Both the position numbers and the translations under genes were made by a program. A stretch of DNA of 50,815 bases from the NCBI GenBank assembly GCA_023229945.1, contig JALNYH010000014.1, positions 1-50,815 on the forward strand, in the 5' to 3' direction. Source of the DNA: Arcobacteraceae bacterium (GTDB taxonomy: Bacteria > Campylobacterota > Campylobacteria > Campylobacterales > Arcobacteraceae). The notes below the pieces were generated by a model. The model had not been told where the DNA came from, did not search any database, and saw only the letters and a program-made list of their open reading frames with translations. Shown piece after piece: positions 1-8,179 of this stretch. How positions within the stretch are numbered: position 1 is the first letter of the stretch; every line of letters begins with the position of its first letter.

Positions 1-190
1 CTGGTTTAGCTTTGTCAATGTGGTATTTATCTTCTGTAGCTATGAAGTAATAACCAACTACAAATATTATAAGTGATGATATACCCACCCATGTCATAGT
101 AATATCAGGGAATACTGGCACAACCTCACCTGGCATACTTGCAAATGCAGATATCATACTAACCAATAGAGTGAAAAGAATTTTCAACAT
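1..190 (-). CDS. nhaD: NhaD-type Na+/H+ antiporter, N-terminal fragment
   Basis: Reading the minus strand from the ATG at 190 gives an open frame that runs off the window edge. It starts with a signal-like hydrophobic segment (MLKILFTLLVSMISAFA), then a short acidic stretch, a second hydrophobic helix (about residues 33-50) and a charged ending, ATEDKYHIDKAKPA. The pattern of one helix followed by E/D-x-x-x-H-x-x-K-x-KP is what I recall for the start of NhaD antiporters of the ArsB/NhaD superfamily, which exchange Na+ for H+ across the inner membrane. It lies 10 bp downstream of oadB in the same direction, so a shared Na+ circuit is plausible. Only about 63 residues are visible, so the family call is moderate; another ion transporter is possible. 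Confidence 0.55.
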   Translation of the reverse strand, partial: MLKILFTLLVSMISAFASMPGEVVPVFPDITMTWVGISSLIIFVVGYYFIATEDKYHIDKAKP

Positions 191-200
191 CTAGTTTCCT

Positions 201-1553
201 TTATTTAAAAATTGATAACAACACACCAGCAGCAACTGCTGAGCCTATAACTCCTGCAACATTTGGTCCCATTGCGTGCATCAAAAGTATATTTGATGGG
301 TCAGCTTCTTGACCCACTTTTGTCGCAACTCTTGCTGACATTGGCACAGCTGATACTCCAGCAGCTCCAATAAGAGGATTGATTTGATTGTTCTTATCGC
401 TAAATTTATTCATAATTTTAGCCATAATAACTCCACCAGCAGTTCCAAGAGAGAATGCTACCAAACCTATTATTAAAATACCAAGTGTTTCAGTTACCAA
501 AAATTGCTCAGCTGCAAGTTTTGACCCAACTGCAAGACCTAACATAATGGTTACAATATTTATAAGTGCATTTTGCATAGTATCACTGAGTCGTCCAACT
601 ACACCAGATTCTCTTGCAAAATTACCAAAACATAACGCTCCAATAAGTGGTGTAGCATCTGGAAGAACTAAAATAGTAATTATCAAAACAGTAAGTGGAA
701 ATATAATTTTCTCTAGTTGACTAACTTTTCTAAGTGCAGGCATTCTTATTTTTCTTTCTTCAACTGTGGTCAATGCTCTCATAATAGGAGGTTGAATAAC
801 AGGAACAAGTGCCATATATGAATACGCAGCAACAGCAACAGCTCCTAGAAGTTCAGGAGCTAGAGCATTGGCAATAAATATCGATGTTGGACCATCAGCC
901 CCTCCTATGATAGCTATAGCTGAAGCTTGCTCTAATGTAAAAGTAAAAATACCAGTATATTCTGAAAGCATAATAGCTCCTACCAATGCCCCAAATATAC
1001 CTAATTGTGCTGCTCCTCCAAGTATTGCTGTTTTAGGATTTGCAAGAAGTGGACCAAAGTCTATCATTGCCCCAACACCCATAAATATTATAAGAGGGAA
1101 CAATCCAGTTGAAATTCCAAATCCATAAATAATCCCCAAAAACCCATCAGGTCCAGCTATATTTGCTATTGGAATATTCGCAAGTAACCCACCAAATCCA
1201 ATAGGAAGTAAAAGCAATGGTTCAAAGTTTTTCTTAATAGCTAGATAAAATAAAACTAGAGATACTAATATCATGATTATTCTTCCATAGCCTTGAGTAA
1301 AATGGCTCATTTCATGACCATGAGAGTCTAGTACACCATCTTTTGGATTGATTATAGCATTGATACCTGTTTTGTTGTAAAATGATTCTAATAACTCTAA
1401 TATAGTTTTGGAATGATATCCATTATTTTGGATGATTTGAGTTTCTTGGGTGGTTTCATTTGATTCTTCTACAATTGTATTTGCACTTGAAGTTGTACCA
1501 AATAACAATAGTAAAACAAATACAAAAATTGATAAAATAATTTTATTTCTCAT
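201..1553 (-). CDS. oadB: Na+-translocating decarboxylase beta subunit (OadB family)
   Basis: A 450-residue polytopic inner-membrane protein of the oxaloacetate/methylmalonyl-CoA/glutaconyl-CoA decarboxylase beta family, which couples decarboxylation of a carboxybiotin carrier to Na+ export. Family motifs are present: GFGGLLANIP, the helix with IIGGADGPTSIF (the Na+/proton-binding Asp), AAYSYMALVPVIQPP (conserved Tyr) and the C-terminal NPLIGAAGVSAVPMSARV with conserved Asn and Ser. Beyond the usual ~400-residue core there is an N-terminal signal-like segment (MRNKIILSIFVFVLLLLFG) and a polar stretch to about residue 45. oadG lies 2 bp upstream. No alpha (carboxyltransferase/biotin) subunit is in view, so the substrate cannot be read here; in campylobacters the alpha-like protein is often encoded elsewhere. 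Confidence 0.93.
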   Translation of the reverse strand: MRNKIILSIFVFVLLLLFGTTSSANTIVEESNETTQETQIIQNNGYHSKTILELLESFYNKTGINAIINPKDGVLDSHGHEMSHFTQGYGRIIMILVSLVLFYLAIKKNFEPLLLLPIGFGGLLANIPIANIAGPDGFLGIIYGFGISTGLFPLIIFMGVGAMIDFGPLLANPKTAILGGAAQLGIFGALVGAIMLSEYTGIFTFTLEQASAIAIIGGADGPTSIFIANALAPELLGAVAVAAYSYMALVPVIQPPIMRALTTVEERKIRMPALRKVSQLEKIIFPLTVLIITILVLPDATPLIGALCFGNFARESGVVGRLSDTMQNALINIVTIMLGLAVGSKLAAEQFLVTETLGILIIGLVAFSLGTAGGVIMAKIMNKFSDKNNQINPLIGAAGVSAVPMSARVATKVGQEADPSNILLMHAMGPNVAGVIGSAVAAGVLLSIFK

Positions 1554-1555
1554 AT

Positions 1556-1738
1556 TTAACCTTTAGTATTATTTTGAGATGTTGCAGATTTGGACTGCTC
1601 CATTGGATAAAAATATTTTTGTATTATTTTTGCTTGCATTTGTAAAATATATACAAGTAAAATAAGAAAACTAAATACAATACCCATACCTAAAAACATA
1701 AACTTTAATGCTTCAGCAACTAAGTTTACTTCTTCCAT
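1556..1738 (-). CDS. oadG: Na+-translocating decarboxylase gamma subunit (OadG family)
   Basis: A 60-residue protein with one N-terminal transmembrane helix (about residues 12-33, FMFLGMGIVFSFLILLVYIL) and a short polar tail. Size, the GMGxVFxFL pattern in the helix and its position 2 bp ahead of oadB identify it as the gamma subunit, which anchors the alpha subunit to the beta channel. The tail is shorter than in enterobacterial OadG and lacks the His-rich zinc-binding end. The gene is first in the minus-strand operon; its promoter must lie in the 126-bp divergent region shared with the AraC-type regulator, making that regulator a candidate controller. Confidence 0.85.
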   Translation of the reverse strand: MEEVNLVAEALKFMFLGMGIVFSFLILLVYILQMQAKIIQKYFYPMEQSKSATSQNNTKG

Positions 1739-1849
1739 AAGAAACCCCTTATATATTTGGATTTGTAATTATATAAGAAAACAAAAATTAATTCTCAATC
1801 TTTAGTGTCATAAATATTATCCAATATTGCTTATTTTATAATCTATTTA

Positions 1850-1858
1850 TGTTATAAT
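1850..1858 (+). promoter_or_regulatory. Extended -10 promoter, probably giving a leaderless mRNA
   Basis: TGTTATAAT is a perfect extended -10 element whose last base lies 6 nt before the ATG at 1865. Initiation normally falls about 7 nt after the -10, which would put the first transcribed base on or next to the start codon. No purine-rich ribosome binding site lies between. No convincing -35 is seen at 17 bp. The same divergent region (1739-1864) must also hold the oadGB promoter, which I could not pin down. Confidence 0.5.
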
Positions 1859-1864
1859 GTCGTT

Positions 1865-2737
1865 ATGAAAAAAGAGACACAAGATAAAAGAACAAAAATA
1901 GCAAATGATATAATGTTTTATATCTATACGCATATTGATACTGATATTGATATAGAAGATTTAAGCTATGATTTAAAAATTAGTAAATTTTATATGCACA
2001 GGATTTTTAAAGAGGTATTTGGAAGAAATATATATGAAAGTATCAAATCAATTAGACTCCAAAAAGCTTCAAATTTATTGATAACCAATAAACTTTCCAA
2101 TATATCTGATATTGCCAATTCATGTGGATACAGTTCTCAAACATCTTTTATAAAAGTTTTTAAGAATCGTTTTAATATGACTCCAAAAGAGTGGAGAAAT
2201 GGTGGATATAAAGTATATTCTTCTCAAATTCTTGAGCAATCTCCAAAATCAATGCAATCAAATGCAGAGTTTGCCAACCTAGAACCAACTATTGTAAAAA
2301 TGCCAATAATGCACAGTTATTATATTAGGAATCAAGGGTATGATATAAGTATAAAAAGGACTTGGCAAAAACTATATACTTGGGCTTTGGGAAATGAATT
2401 TAAAAATTATAAACAAATAGCTCTTTATCATGATAACCCTACAATCACACCACTAATGTATTGTCAATATATAGCATGTATAGTGACTGATGAACCAATT
2501 GTTGCAAATAGTAGATTACCAAGATTTATTATTTCAGATGGAGTTTATGCCAAATTTGATTTGTGTGGAGTTTATGGTGATGTTTTGAAGTTTATTCACT
2601 GGGTATATCATGAGTGGTTACCATCAAGTGGTTTCGAAACTACTACAAAGCCATCTTATAGTATATATAAAAAGAACCATTTTTTATCAGATGATAATAG
2701 TTTTGAATTAAGTTTTTATGTACCGATTAGATTTTAA
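1865..2737 (+). CDS. AraC-family regulator with GyrI-like effector domain
   Basis: 290 residues. Residues about 8-112 form two helix-turn-helix motifs of the AraC/XylS DNA-binding domain (IDIEDLSYDLKISKFYMHRIFKEVFG, then the signature NISDIANSCGYSSQTSFIKVFKNRFNMTPKEWR). Residues about 135-290 match the GyrI-like/SOUL-type small-molecule binding domain found in Rob- and BmrR-type regulators, including the late charged strand FELSFYVPIRF. The DNA-binding domain is N-terminal, as in Rob and related proteins. It is divergent from oadGB with a 126-bp shared upstream region, so oadGB is a natural candidate target, though many such proteins sense drugs or amphipathic compounds. The start is supported by an extended -10 box directly upstream; no Shine-Dalgarno is visible. 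Confidence 0.9.
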   Translation: MKKETQDKRTKIANDIMFYIYTHIDTDIDIEDLSYDLKISKFYMHRIFKEVFGRNIYESIKSIRLQKASNLLITNKLSNISDIANSCGYSSQTSFIKVFKNRFNMTPKEWRNGGYKVYSSQILEQSPKSMQSNAEFANLEPTIVKMPIMHSYYIRNQGYDISIKRTWQKLYTWALGNEFKNYKQIALYHDNPTITPLMYCQYIACIVTDEPIVANSRLPRFIISDGVYAKFDLCGVYGDVLKFIHWVYHEWLPSSGFETTTKPSYSIYKKNHFLSDDNSFELSFYVPIRF

Positions 2738-2781
2738 AGTGTGATTGATAAATAGTTTTGATTGATTGCTTTGGAAAAAGG

Positions 2782-2857
2782 TGGTGGCGCGGGGCGGAAT
2801 CGAACCGCCGACACAAGGATTTTCAGTCCTTTGCTCTACCGACTGAGCTACCGAGCC
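2782..2857 (-). tRNA. tRNA-Phe(GAA)
   Basis: The minus strand folds into a full cloverleaf with encoded CCA. The anticodon loop is CTGAAAA, anticodon GAA at 2822-2824, between AAGGA/TCCTT-type stem arms; the T arm is GGCGG-TTCGATT-CCGCC and the D arm is standard. The acceptor stem pairs GGCTCGG with CCGCGCC, so position 4 (U) faces position 69 (C): a single mismatch in an otherwise G/C-paired stem, where A69 would be expected. Everything else is consistent with a functional initiator of Phe decoding. Confidence 0.95.
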
Positions 2858-2874
2858 ATCTTTTAAGGAGTGAA

Positions 2875-2901
2875 ATTATACTATGGTTAGTATTAAAACA
2901 A
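2875..2901 (-). promoter_or_regulatory. Probable tRNA-Phe promoter
   Basis: On the minus strand, a perfect TATAAT (2875-2880) lies 17 bp upstream of the tRNA. The best -35 is TTGTTT (2896-2901) with a short 15-bp spacer, so only the -10 is convincing. A 10-bp palindrome AGCTTAAGCT (2901-2910) sits just upstream. Confidence 0.45.
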
Positions 2902-2972
2902 GCTTAAGCTAGTCTTATTTAGGAAGTTTTTTTATATATTTCTTGATTGATTACGACAGATTTAGATAAAAC

Positions 2973-3002
2973 TTGACATTTATAATAAAACTTAGTTATT
3001 AT
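2973..3002 (+). promoter_or_regulatory. Promoter of the nfeD-slipin operon
   Basis: A consensus -35 TTGACA (2973-2978) is followed after 18 bp by TATTAT (2997-3002). This is the only strong promoter-like sequence between the divergent tRNA-Phe and nfeD (start 3057) and would give a leader of about 45 nt containing GAAAGGGG before the start codon. The rest of 2858-3056 shows nothing else apart from the tRNA promoter. Confidence 0.55.
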
Positions 3003-3056
3003 ATAGTAGCTGAATATATAAACCTAGATGTACTATCTTAGTGAAAGGGGTGTATT

Positions 3057-4337
3057 ATGATGAGGCTTGTTCTCTTACTGTTTTTTCCATTTATTCTTTT
3101 TGCATCATCTATTGTACATATAAAAATTGATAGTGCAATTTCTCCTGCTAGTGCTATGTATCTCAAAAATTCTATATCTTATGCACAACAAAACAATTCA
3201 CAACTTATTATACTAGAACTAAATACAAGTGGAGGTTTGTTTGATACTACAAGAGAAATGATTCAAGATATATCAAACAGTAAAATCCCAATAGTTGTGT
3301 ATGTCTCACCAAAAGGCTCTCACGCTGCAAGTGCTGGTACTTATATACTTTATGCTTCGCATATTGCTGCTATGTCTCCTGGGACTAATATTGGTGCGAC
3401 TACACCTGTTCCATTGATGAGTATTCCACTAGAAGGTGATACTGAAATAGGTTCATCTTTACAAAAAAAGATATTATCTGATGCGAGTGCTTATATACAA
3501 AGTTTGGCAGAGCTAAGAGGAAGAAATGTACACTGGGCTATCAAATCAGTAGAAGATGGTTCAAGTATCACAGCAACTCAGGCATTGGATTTGGGTGTGA
3601 TAGATATGATTGCACAAGATTTGGATGAGTTGATAGTGAAGCTAGATAAGTATCAAGTAAGAATTGATAATGAAAATGTAATCACATTAGATACTAATGG
3701 TATAAAAGTGCTTTTTTTTGAAGCAGACTTTAAAACCAATATTTTAACAATACTTACAAATCCAAATCTAGTATATATATTTATTTTGATTGCTATTTAT
3801 GGAATATTTTTTGAGTTGTTAAATCCTGGGTCTTTATTCCCTGGAACTATAGGGATAATAAGTGGTGTAATAGCTTTGTATGCTTTAAATATTATTCCAT
3901 TTAATTATGCTGGACTTATTCTTATGTTCCTTGGTATTGCGTTTATGGTTGCAGAGGTTTTTGTGGTTGGTTTTGGGATATTAGGTATTGCAGGTGTGGT
4001 TTCTTTTATTTTTGGTTCTGTGTTGTTATTTGATGCACAAACACTAGGGCAAGATATTTCATTGCCACTTATTATTGCTTTATCATTGGTATCTTTGGTA
4101 TTTTTTGTTTATGTTGTAAAATTGGTAATTACATCAAAAAATACCAAGGCAAAAACAGGGTTAGAAGAGATGATAGGGATTGAAGCAGAGGTTGTCAAAA
4201 AAACAACTAATGGTTACTTGGTTCATTGTCATGGTGAGACTTGGAAGGGTATGTCTATTATCCCTTTGGAACTCAACCAAAAAGTAGAAGTAGTATCTAT
4301 AGATGGCTTGGTACTTCATCTTAAACCTAAGGAGTAG
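3057..4337 (+). CDS. nfeD: NfeD-family membrane serine protease (ClpP-like, stomatin-specific)
   Basis: 426 residues in the long NfeD layout: signal peptide (about 1-17); ClpP-like protease domain (about 20-210) with the oxyanion region LNTSGG, the nucleophile segment SHAASAGTYI (Ser in ASAGT) and a downstream helix containing candidate catalytic lysines (LQKKILSDASAYIQSLAELRG); four to five transmembrane helices (about 235-355); and a C-terminal OB-fold NfeD domain (about 370-426, EAEVVKKTTNGYLVHCHGETW). Homologues such as Pyrococcus PH1510 cleave the C-terminus of their partner stomatin with a Ser-Lys dyad. The slipin gene starts 3 bp downstream, which fits. The ATG at 3057 follows GAAAGGGG. 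Confidence 0.92.
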   Translation: MMRLVLLLFFPFILFASSIVHIKIDSAISPASAMYLKNSISYAQQNNSQLIILELNTSGGLFDTTREMIQDISNSKIPIVVYVSPKGSHAASAGTYILYASHIAAMSPGTNIGATTPVPLMSIPLEGDTEIGSSLQKKILSDASAYIQSLAELRGRNVHWAIKSVEDGSSITATQALDLGVIDMIAQDLDELIVKLDKYQVRIDNENVITLDTNGIKVLFFEADFKTNILTILTNPNLVYIFILIAIYGIFFELLNPGSLFPGTIGIISGVIALYALNIIPFNYAGLILMFLGIAFMVAEVFVVGFGILGIAGVVSFIFGSVLLFDAQTLGQDISLPLIIALSLVSLVFFVYVVKLVITSKNTKAKTGLEEMIGIEAEVVKKTTNGYLVHCHGETWKGMSIIPLELNQKVEVVSIDGLVLHLKPKE

Positions 4338-4340
4338 GAT

Positions 4341-5087
4341 ATGTTAATAACAGTTTTGTATATAGTTGTGATTGTGCTTGCCTTGATTATGGCATCACTA
4401 AGAATTTTAAAAGAGTATGAAAGAGGAGTGTTGTTTACACTTGGAAGATTCACTGGTGTCAAAGGACCAGGATTAATTGTAGTGATACCATATATCCAAA
4501 AAATGGAAAGAGTTGATTTACGGACAATTGTACTTGATGTTCCAACACAAGATGTAATTTCTCATGATAATGTTTCGGTTCATGTGAATGCTGTGGTTTA
4601 TTATAGGGTTATAGACCCAGAAAAATGTATATTGCAAGTAGAAGACTTCAATAATGCTACTTCTCAACTAGCTCAAACTACACTAAGGTCAGTTTTGGGA
4701 GGTCATGAGCTTGATGAAATGTTATCAGAAAGAGAAAAATTGAATTTTGATATTCAACAAATCCTTGATAAACAAACAGATGCTTGGGGTATCAAAATAT
4801 CAAATGTGGAGATCAAACATATAGATTTGGATGAAAGTATGATAAGAGCTATTGCAAAACAAGCTGAAGCAGAAAGACAAAGAAGAGCAAAAGTGATTAA
4901 TTCAAAAGGTGAGCTTGAAGCGAGTGAAAATCTTCTTGAAGCTGCAAAAATCTTAGCTCAAAATCCACAAGCACTTCAACTTAGATACTTACAAACTCTA
5001 AATGATATATCAAGTGATAAAACAAATACGATAGTATTTCCATTTTCTAGTGATTTTAGCCAGTTTTTCAACAAACCAAAAGGGTAA
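4341..5087 (+). CDS. Slipin (SPFH/stomatin-family membrane protein)
   Basis: 248 residues. One N-terminal transmembrane helix (about 3-21), then the SPFH/prohibitin-homology domain with the family sequence EYERGVLFTLGRFTGVKGPGL, RVDLRT and VPTQDVISHDNVSV, then a charged coiled coil (about 160-205, AIAKQAEAERQRRAKVINSKGE) used for ring assembly. The C-terminus is short and hydrophobic (TIVFPFSSDFSQFF), the type of region clipped by NfeD proteases in the archaeal pair. Its Shine-Dalgarno AAGGAG lies inside the last codons of nfeD, indicating coupled translation. Likely role: organising membrane microdomains or membrane protein quality control. Confidence 0.93.
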   Translation: MLITVLYIVVIVLALIMASLRILKEYERGVLFTLGRFTGVKGPGLIVVIPYIQKMERVDLRTIVLDVPTQDVISHDNVSVHVNAVVYYRVIDPEKCILQVEDFNNATSQLAQTTLRSVLGGHELDEMLSEREKLNFDIQQILDKQTDAWGIKISNVEIKHIDLDESMIRAIAKQAEAERQRRAKVINSKGELEASENLLEAAKILAQNPQALQLRYLQTLNDISSDKTNTIVFPFSSDFSQFFNKPKG

Positions 5088-5092
5088 ATAAA

Positions 5093-6250
5093 TTAGTCGC
5101 TTCTACTTGTAGAAGTGGCTATCCTTTGACCACAAATATATCCACTACTTATCGCCCATTGGATATTATATCCACCTAATTCTCCTGTGACATCAAGAAC
5201 TTCACCTATAAAATAAAGCCCTTTTTGGAGTGTACTTTGCATATTTTCATCAATATAAGCAGTATCAACCCCACCTTTTGTAACTTCGGCTTTTGTATAC
5301 CCGAAATTTCCAGCTGGGGCAAAGGAATATTTATGAATTGTAGATAAAATCTCAATTTCATCTTTTGAAAGTGAGGAAAGTGGTTTGTCTTCAAGATTGA
5401 TACTTTTTAAAAATTCTACAATAAATCTTTTTGGTAAGGGTAGGGCATTTGAAATAGTTTGCTTTGAATTGAGAAGTTTTTTTATATTATGATGAGGTAA
5501 GAAATCAATACTTAGCTGACCTCTATCCCAATACAAAGAAGCACTTAGAACTGCAGGGCCACTTATCCCCTTATGGGCAAAAAGCAAGCTACCTTCTATT
5601 TGTTTATCCTTTATGGTTATCCTCACATCAAGACTCAATCCGCTTAATTCTTTAAACCAAAACTGCTCTTTTTGTACAGTAAAACCTACAAGGGCAGGGC
5701 TTATAGTCTTTATTTGATGTCCAAACTTTTTGGCTATAACAAAACCTATATCACTACTTCCAAGTGATGGATAGCTTAGCCCTCCGCTAGCAATTACAAG
5801 GTTCTTTGAGTATATTGTAGTGGTATTAGTTTGTATTGTAAATATTTCATCACTATATTCTACACTCACAACTTTGTGATTAAAAAACTTTTTACATCTT
5901 GAGGTATTTTTGGAGAAAAATTCAAGGATTTCTTTGCTGGATTTACAAAAATAAGTCCCTTTTACAATCTTTGGATTTAAAATAGGCTCAATATTGTTAT
6001 CTTTTAAAGTTTTTAGAAGCTCTTTTTCATCAAATTTATCAAAAGCTTTTTTGATAAACTCACTATTTCCCAGAAAATGGCTACTAGTCATAAATTTATT
6101 GGTAATATTACATTTTCCACCACCACTTATGGCTACTTTTTTTGCTTGTGAATCATTTGTTTCTATGATGGCAGTAGTTGTATTATTTAAAATAGTAGCA
6201 CACATCATGCCACTAGCACCTGCACCTAAAATGGCTACTTCATATATCAT
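5093..6250 (-). CDS. BaiN/HI0933-like flavoprotein, NAD(P)/FAD-dependent oxidoreductase
   Basis: 385 residues. N-terminal FAD-binding Rossmann motif (VAILGAGASGMMCATIL), the family hallmark AISGGGKCNITN, the mid-protein LVIASGGLSYPSLGSSDIGFVIAKKFGH, and the C-terminal FAD motif GLYFIGEVLDVTGELGGYNIQWAISSG. These define the HI0933/BaiN family of flavoproteins, widespread and mostly of unproven substrate. It is the last gene of the minus-strand operon; its start overlaps the end of the histidine kinase by 11 bp. It converges on slipin with a 5-bp gap. A role in redox or envelope stress is suggested only by context. Confidence 0.9.
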   Translation of the reverse strand: MIYEVAILGAGASGMMCATILNNTTTAIIETNDSQAKKVAISGGGKCNITNKFMTSSHFLGNSEFIKKAFDKFDEKELLKTLKDNNIEPILNPKIVKGTYFCKSSKEILEFFSKNTSRCKKFFNHKVVSVEYSDEIFTIQTNTTTIYSKNLVIASGGLSYPSLGSSDIGFVIAKKFGHQIKTISPALVGFTVQKEQFWFKELSGLSLDVRITIKDKQIEGSLLFAHKGISGPAVLSASLYWDRGQLSIDFLPHHNIKKLLNSKQTISNALPLPKRFIVEFLKSINLEDKPLSSLSKDEIEILSTIHKYSFAPAGNFGYTKAEVTKGGVDTAYIDENMQSTLQKGLYFIGEVLDVTGELGGYNIQWAISSGYICGQRIATSTSRSD

Positions 6251-7475
6251 TATTGTCTTTCAGCTTAAAAATATTTTTCCCATCAATATGTTCATATTCT
6301 ATTGTGTATCCATTTGCATCCAAAAGATTTTTTGTGATATAAAGTCCAAGTCCAAAGCTATGCGTTTGTTCATCATTTCCAAAAAATGGCTCATAATATG
6401 ATGAAATCTCATGCTCCAAGGTAGATCCAAGATTTGAGAATATTATTGTATTGTCATCATTTGATATGGTTACTTTATGATTTGGTGAATATTTTATCCC
6501 ATTATCAATCATATTTTTTATAGCAATACTAAATAATTTGAAATTAACAATTATTTTCTTATCAATAATATTTAATTCAACACTTTCATCATCAACATAT
6601 AATAAATCCATAGCATTATCAATGATATCTGATATAAAGTACTCTTTTTTATTGATATGGTTTTTGGTCGCAATTACCTCTTCAATAGATGCAAATTCAT
6701 TGATAAGGCTCTCTAGTCTATAAAAAACTTTTGCGAAATCTTCTTTTTTCGTATCTTCTAGCTCTACTAAGAATTTCCCCTTAGTAATAGGAGTTTTTAG
6801 CTCGTGCATTATATTTCTTATAAATACATTTCTTGATTCTTTGAGTTTTTTGAGTTTCATTGCACTTTTTTTGAACTCTTGAGCCAAAAGACTAACTTCA
6901 TCTTTTGAATTTGAATTACAACATTCAAAATCAAAATTCTCTTCACCAAAACTTTGCACTTTATTTTTGAGTAATTTTAAGGGATAAAGTTTTTTCAAAG
7001 TTGCCAAAGATGACAAAATCAAAGCCAAAATAATAAGTCCAAATATGGCTATTATAAATATCGAATTATCTACCACTTGTGAATCATTATCTTTAATCAA
7101 TAGGGTTTGTCTGGGTGTATTAAAATGAAGATAAAAATATCCATTGTTTGATAAAAGTTGAAAATCCAATATACGGTGTTTTTTATGAAATATTAGTTCA
7201 CTTTGTGAAGGGTCTATAATATTTTCAATATCTGATTTTTCTACTACAATTTCTAGATTTAGAGCTTCAAGATTTTGTAATAATTCAGGAGTTACTCCTC
7301 TTCTATTGCACTCACCATGAATCATTCTAACTATTGGGAAATATTTATGTTCAAGATTTTGGATATTTTGTTCATAATCCGATTTGATCAAAACAAAAAA
7401 ACTCAATATCACTAAAGCCAAGGATATAAAAAATGTAACCCCTAAAGTAAAAAATATCGAATCTTTTTTTATCAT
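6240..7475 (-). CDS. Membrane sensor histidine kinase
   Basis: 411 residues. Transmembrane helix 1 (about 8-30), a periplasmic sensor of about 95 residues, transmembrane helix 2 (about 137-160), a HAMP-like linker, then the HisKA H-box (FIRNIMHELKTPITKGK, phospho-acceptor His in MHELKTP) and HATPase_c with the N-box NMIDNGIKYSPN and a G-box SFGLGLYITKNLL. The kinase domain resembles the ArsS/CprS-type OmpR-partner kinases of campylobacters, but I cannot assign the signal. The cognate regulator lies 16 bp upstream and a Spy-like periplasmic protein precedes that, so the layout parallels CpxP-CpxR-CpxA and envelope stress is the likeliest stimulus. Confidence 0.93.
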   Translation of the reverse strand: MIKKDSIFFTLGVTFFISLALVILSFFVLIKSDYEQNIQNLEHKYFPIVRMIHGECNRRGVTPELLQNLEALNLEIVVEKSDIENIIDPSQSELIFHKKHRILDFQLLSNNGYFYLHFNTPRQTLLIKDNDSQVVDNSIFIIAIFGLIILALILSSLATLKKLYPLKLLKNKVQSFGEENFDFECCNSNSKDEVSLLAQEFKKSAMKLKKLKESRNVFIRNIMHELKTPITKGKFLVELEDTKKEDFAKVFYRLESLINEFASIEEVIATKNHINKKEYFISDIIDNAMDLLYVDDESVELNIIDKKIIVNFKLFSIAIKNMIDNGIKYSPNHKVTISNDDNTIIFSNLGSTLEHEISSYYEPFFGNDEQTHSFGLGLYITKNLLDANGYTIEYEHIDGKNIFKLKDNNDI

Positions 7476-7491
7476 TTATAAACCTTTTTAT

Positions 7492-8175
7492 TTATTGCAT
7501 AAATCTATAACCCATACCACGAATTGTTTGTAAAAACTCTGGGCTTTTTGGATTAGCTTCTATCTTTTGTCTTATTCTATTCAAAATAACAGCTAAAGAG
7601 CCATTTGTATCATCATCACTACTTAATATATTACAATTTTCATATATATCTTCTCTACTTATCACAAACCCTTCTCTTTTTATGAAAATTGAAAATATTT
7701 CATATTCTGCAGCGGTAAATTTGATAAATTCACCATTTTTTGTAATCTCTTTTTTATCACAATTGAGTTTGAAAATTTTATCTTTTTGATTTGTTGTAGT
7801 ACTATTTATTTGGATATTATATCTTCTTAATATTGTTTTTATTCTTACTTCAAGTTCTCTTGGGTCATAAGGTTTTGGTAGATAGTCATCAGCTCCAATT
7901 TCAAGGGCTGTAACTTTATCTGTAATATCACTTCTTGCACTTGATATTATAATAGGGAGTTTATGTTTTTTTACTATTTCTTTGCAAACTTCCAATCCAT
8001 CAAGCCCTGGAAGTGTCAAATCTAGTATTACCAAATCATATTTTGTTAGATTTAGTTTAGACAATGCAATAAAAGGGTCATCATAATTTGTAACTTGTAT
8101 ATTAAATTGTCTAAGATATGAAGTCAGCATAGAAGCCAACTCCACATCATCTTCAATCATTACGATATTAATCAT
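7492..8175 (-). CDS. OmpR-family response regulator
   Basis: 227 residues. Receiver domain (about 1-115) with acidic pair EDD, phospho-acceptor Asp in LVILDLTLPGLDG, the conserved Ser in ISSA and Lys in LPKPYD; then a winged-helix Trans_reg_C domain (about 130-227, with EYEIFSIFIKREGFVISREDIYE and the terminal RGMGYRFMQ). It lies between the Spy-like gene (4 bp) and the kinase (16 bp), so the two proteins form a two-component system. The 21-bp inverted repeat in the upstream region is a candidate binding site, which I infer only from position. Confidence 0.95.
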   Translation of the reverse strand: MINIVMIEDDVELASMLTSYLRQFNIQVTNYDDPFIALSKLNLTKYDLVILDLTLPGLDGLEVCKEIVKKHKLPIIISSARSDITDKVTALEIGADDYLPKPYDPRELEVRIKTILRRYNIQINSTTTNQKDKIFKLNCDKKEITKNGEFIKFTAAEYEIFSIFIKREGFVISREDIYENCNILSSDDDTNGSLAVILNRIRQKIEANPKSPEFLQTIRGMGYRFMQ

Positions 8176-8179
8176 CTAA

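Noticed and set aside
388..1128. Plus-strand open frames inside oadB
   Set aside because: Antisense shadows of a strongly conserved membrane protein, without ribosome binding sites.
3712..3719. T8 run inside nfeD as a phase-variation site
   Set aside because: Runs of eight T occur several times in this AT-rich window in housekeeping genes (also in folC), so one alone is not evidence.
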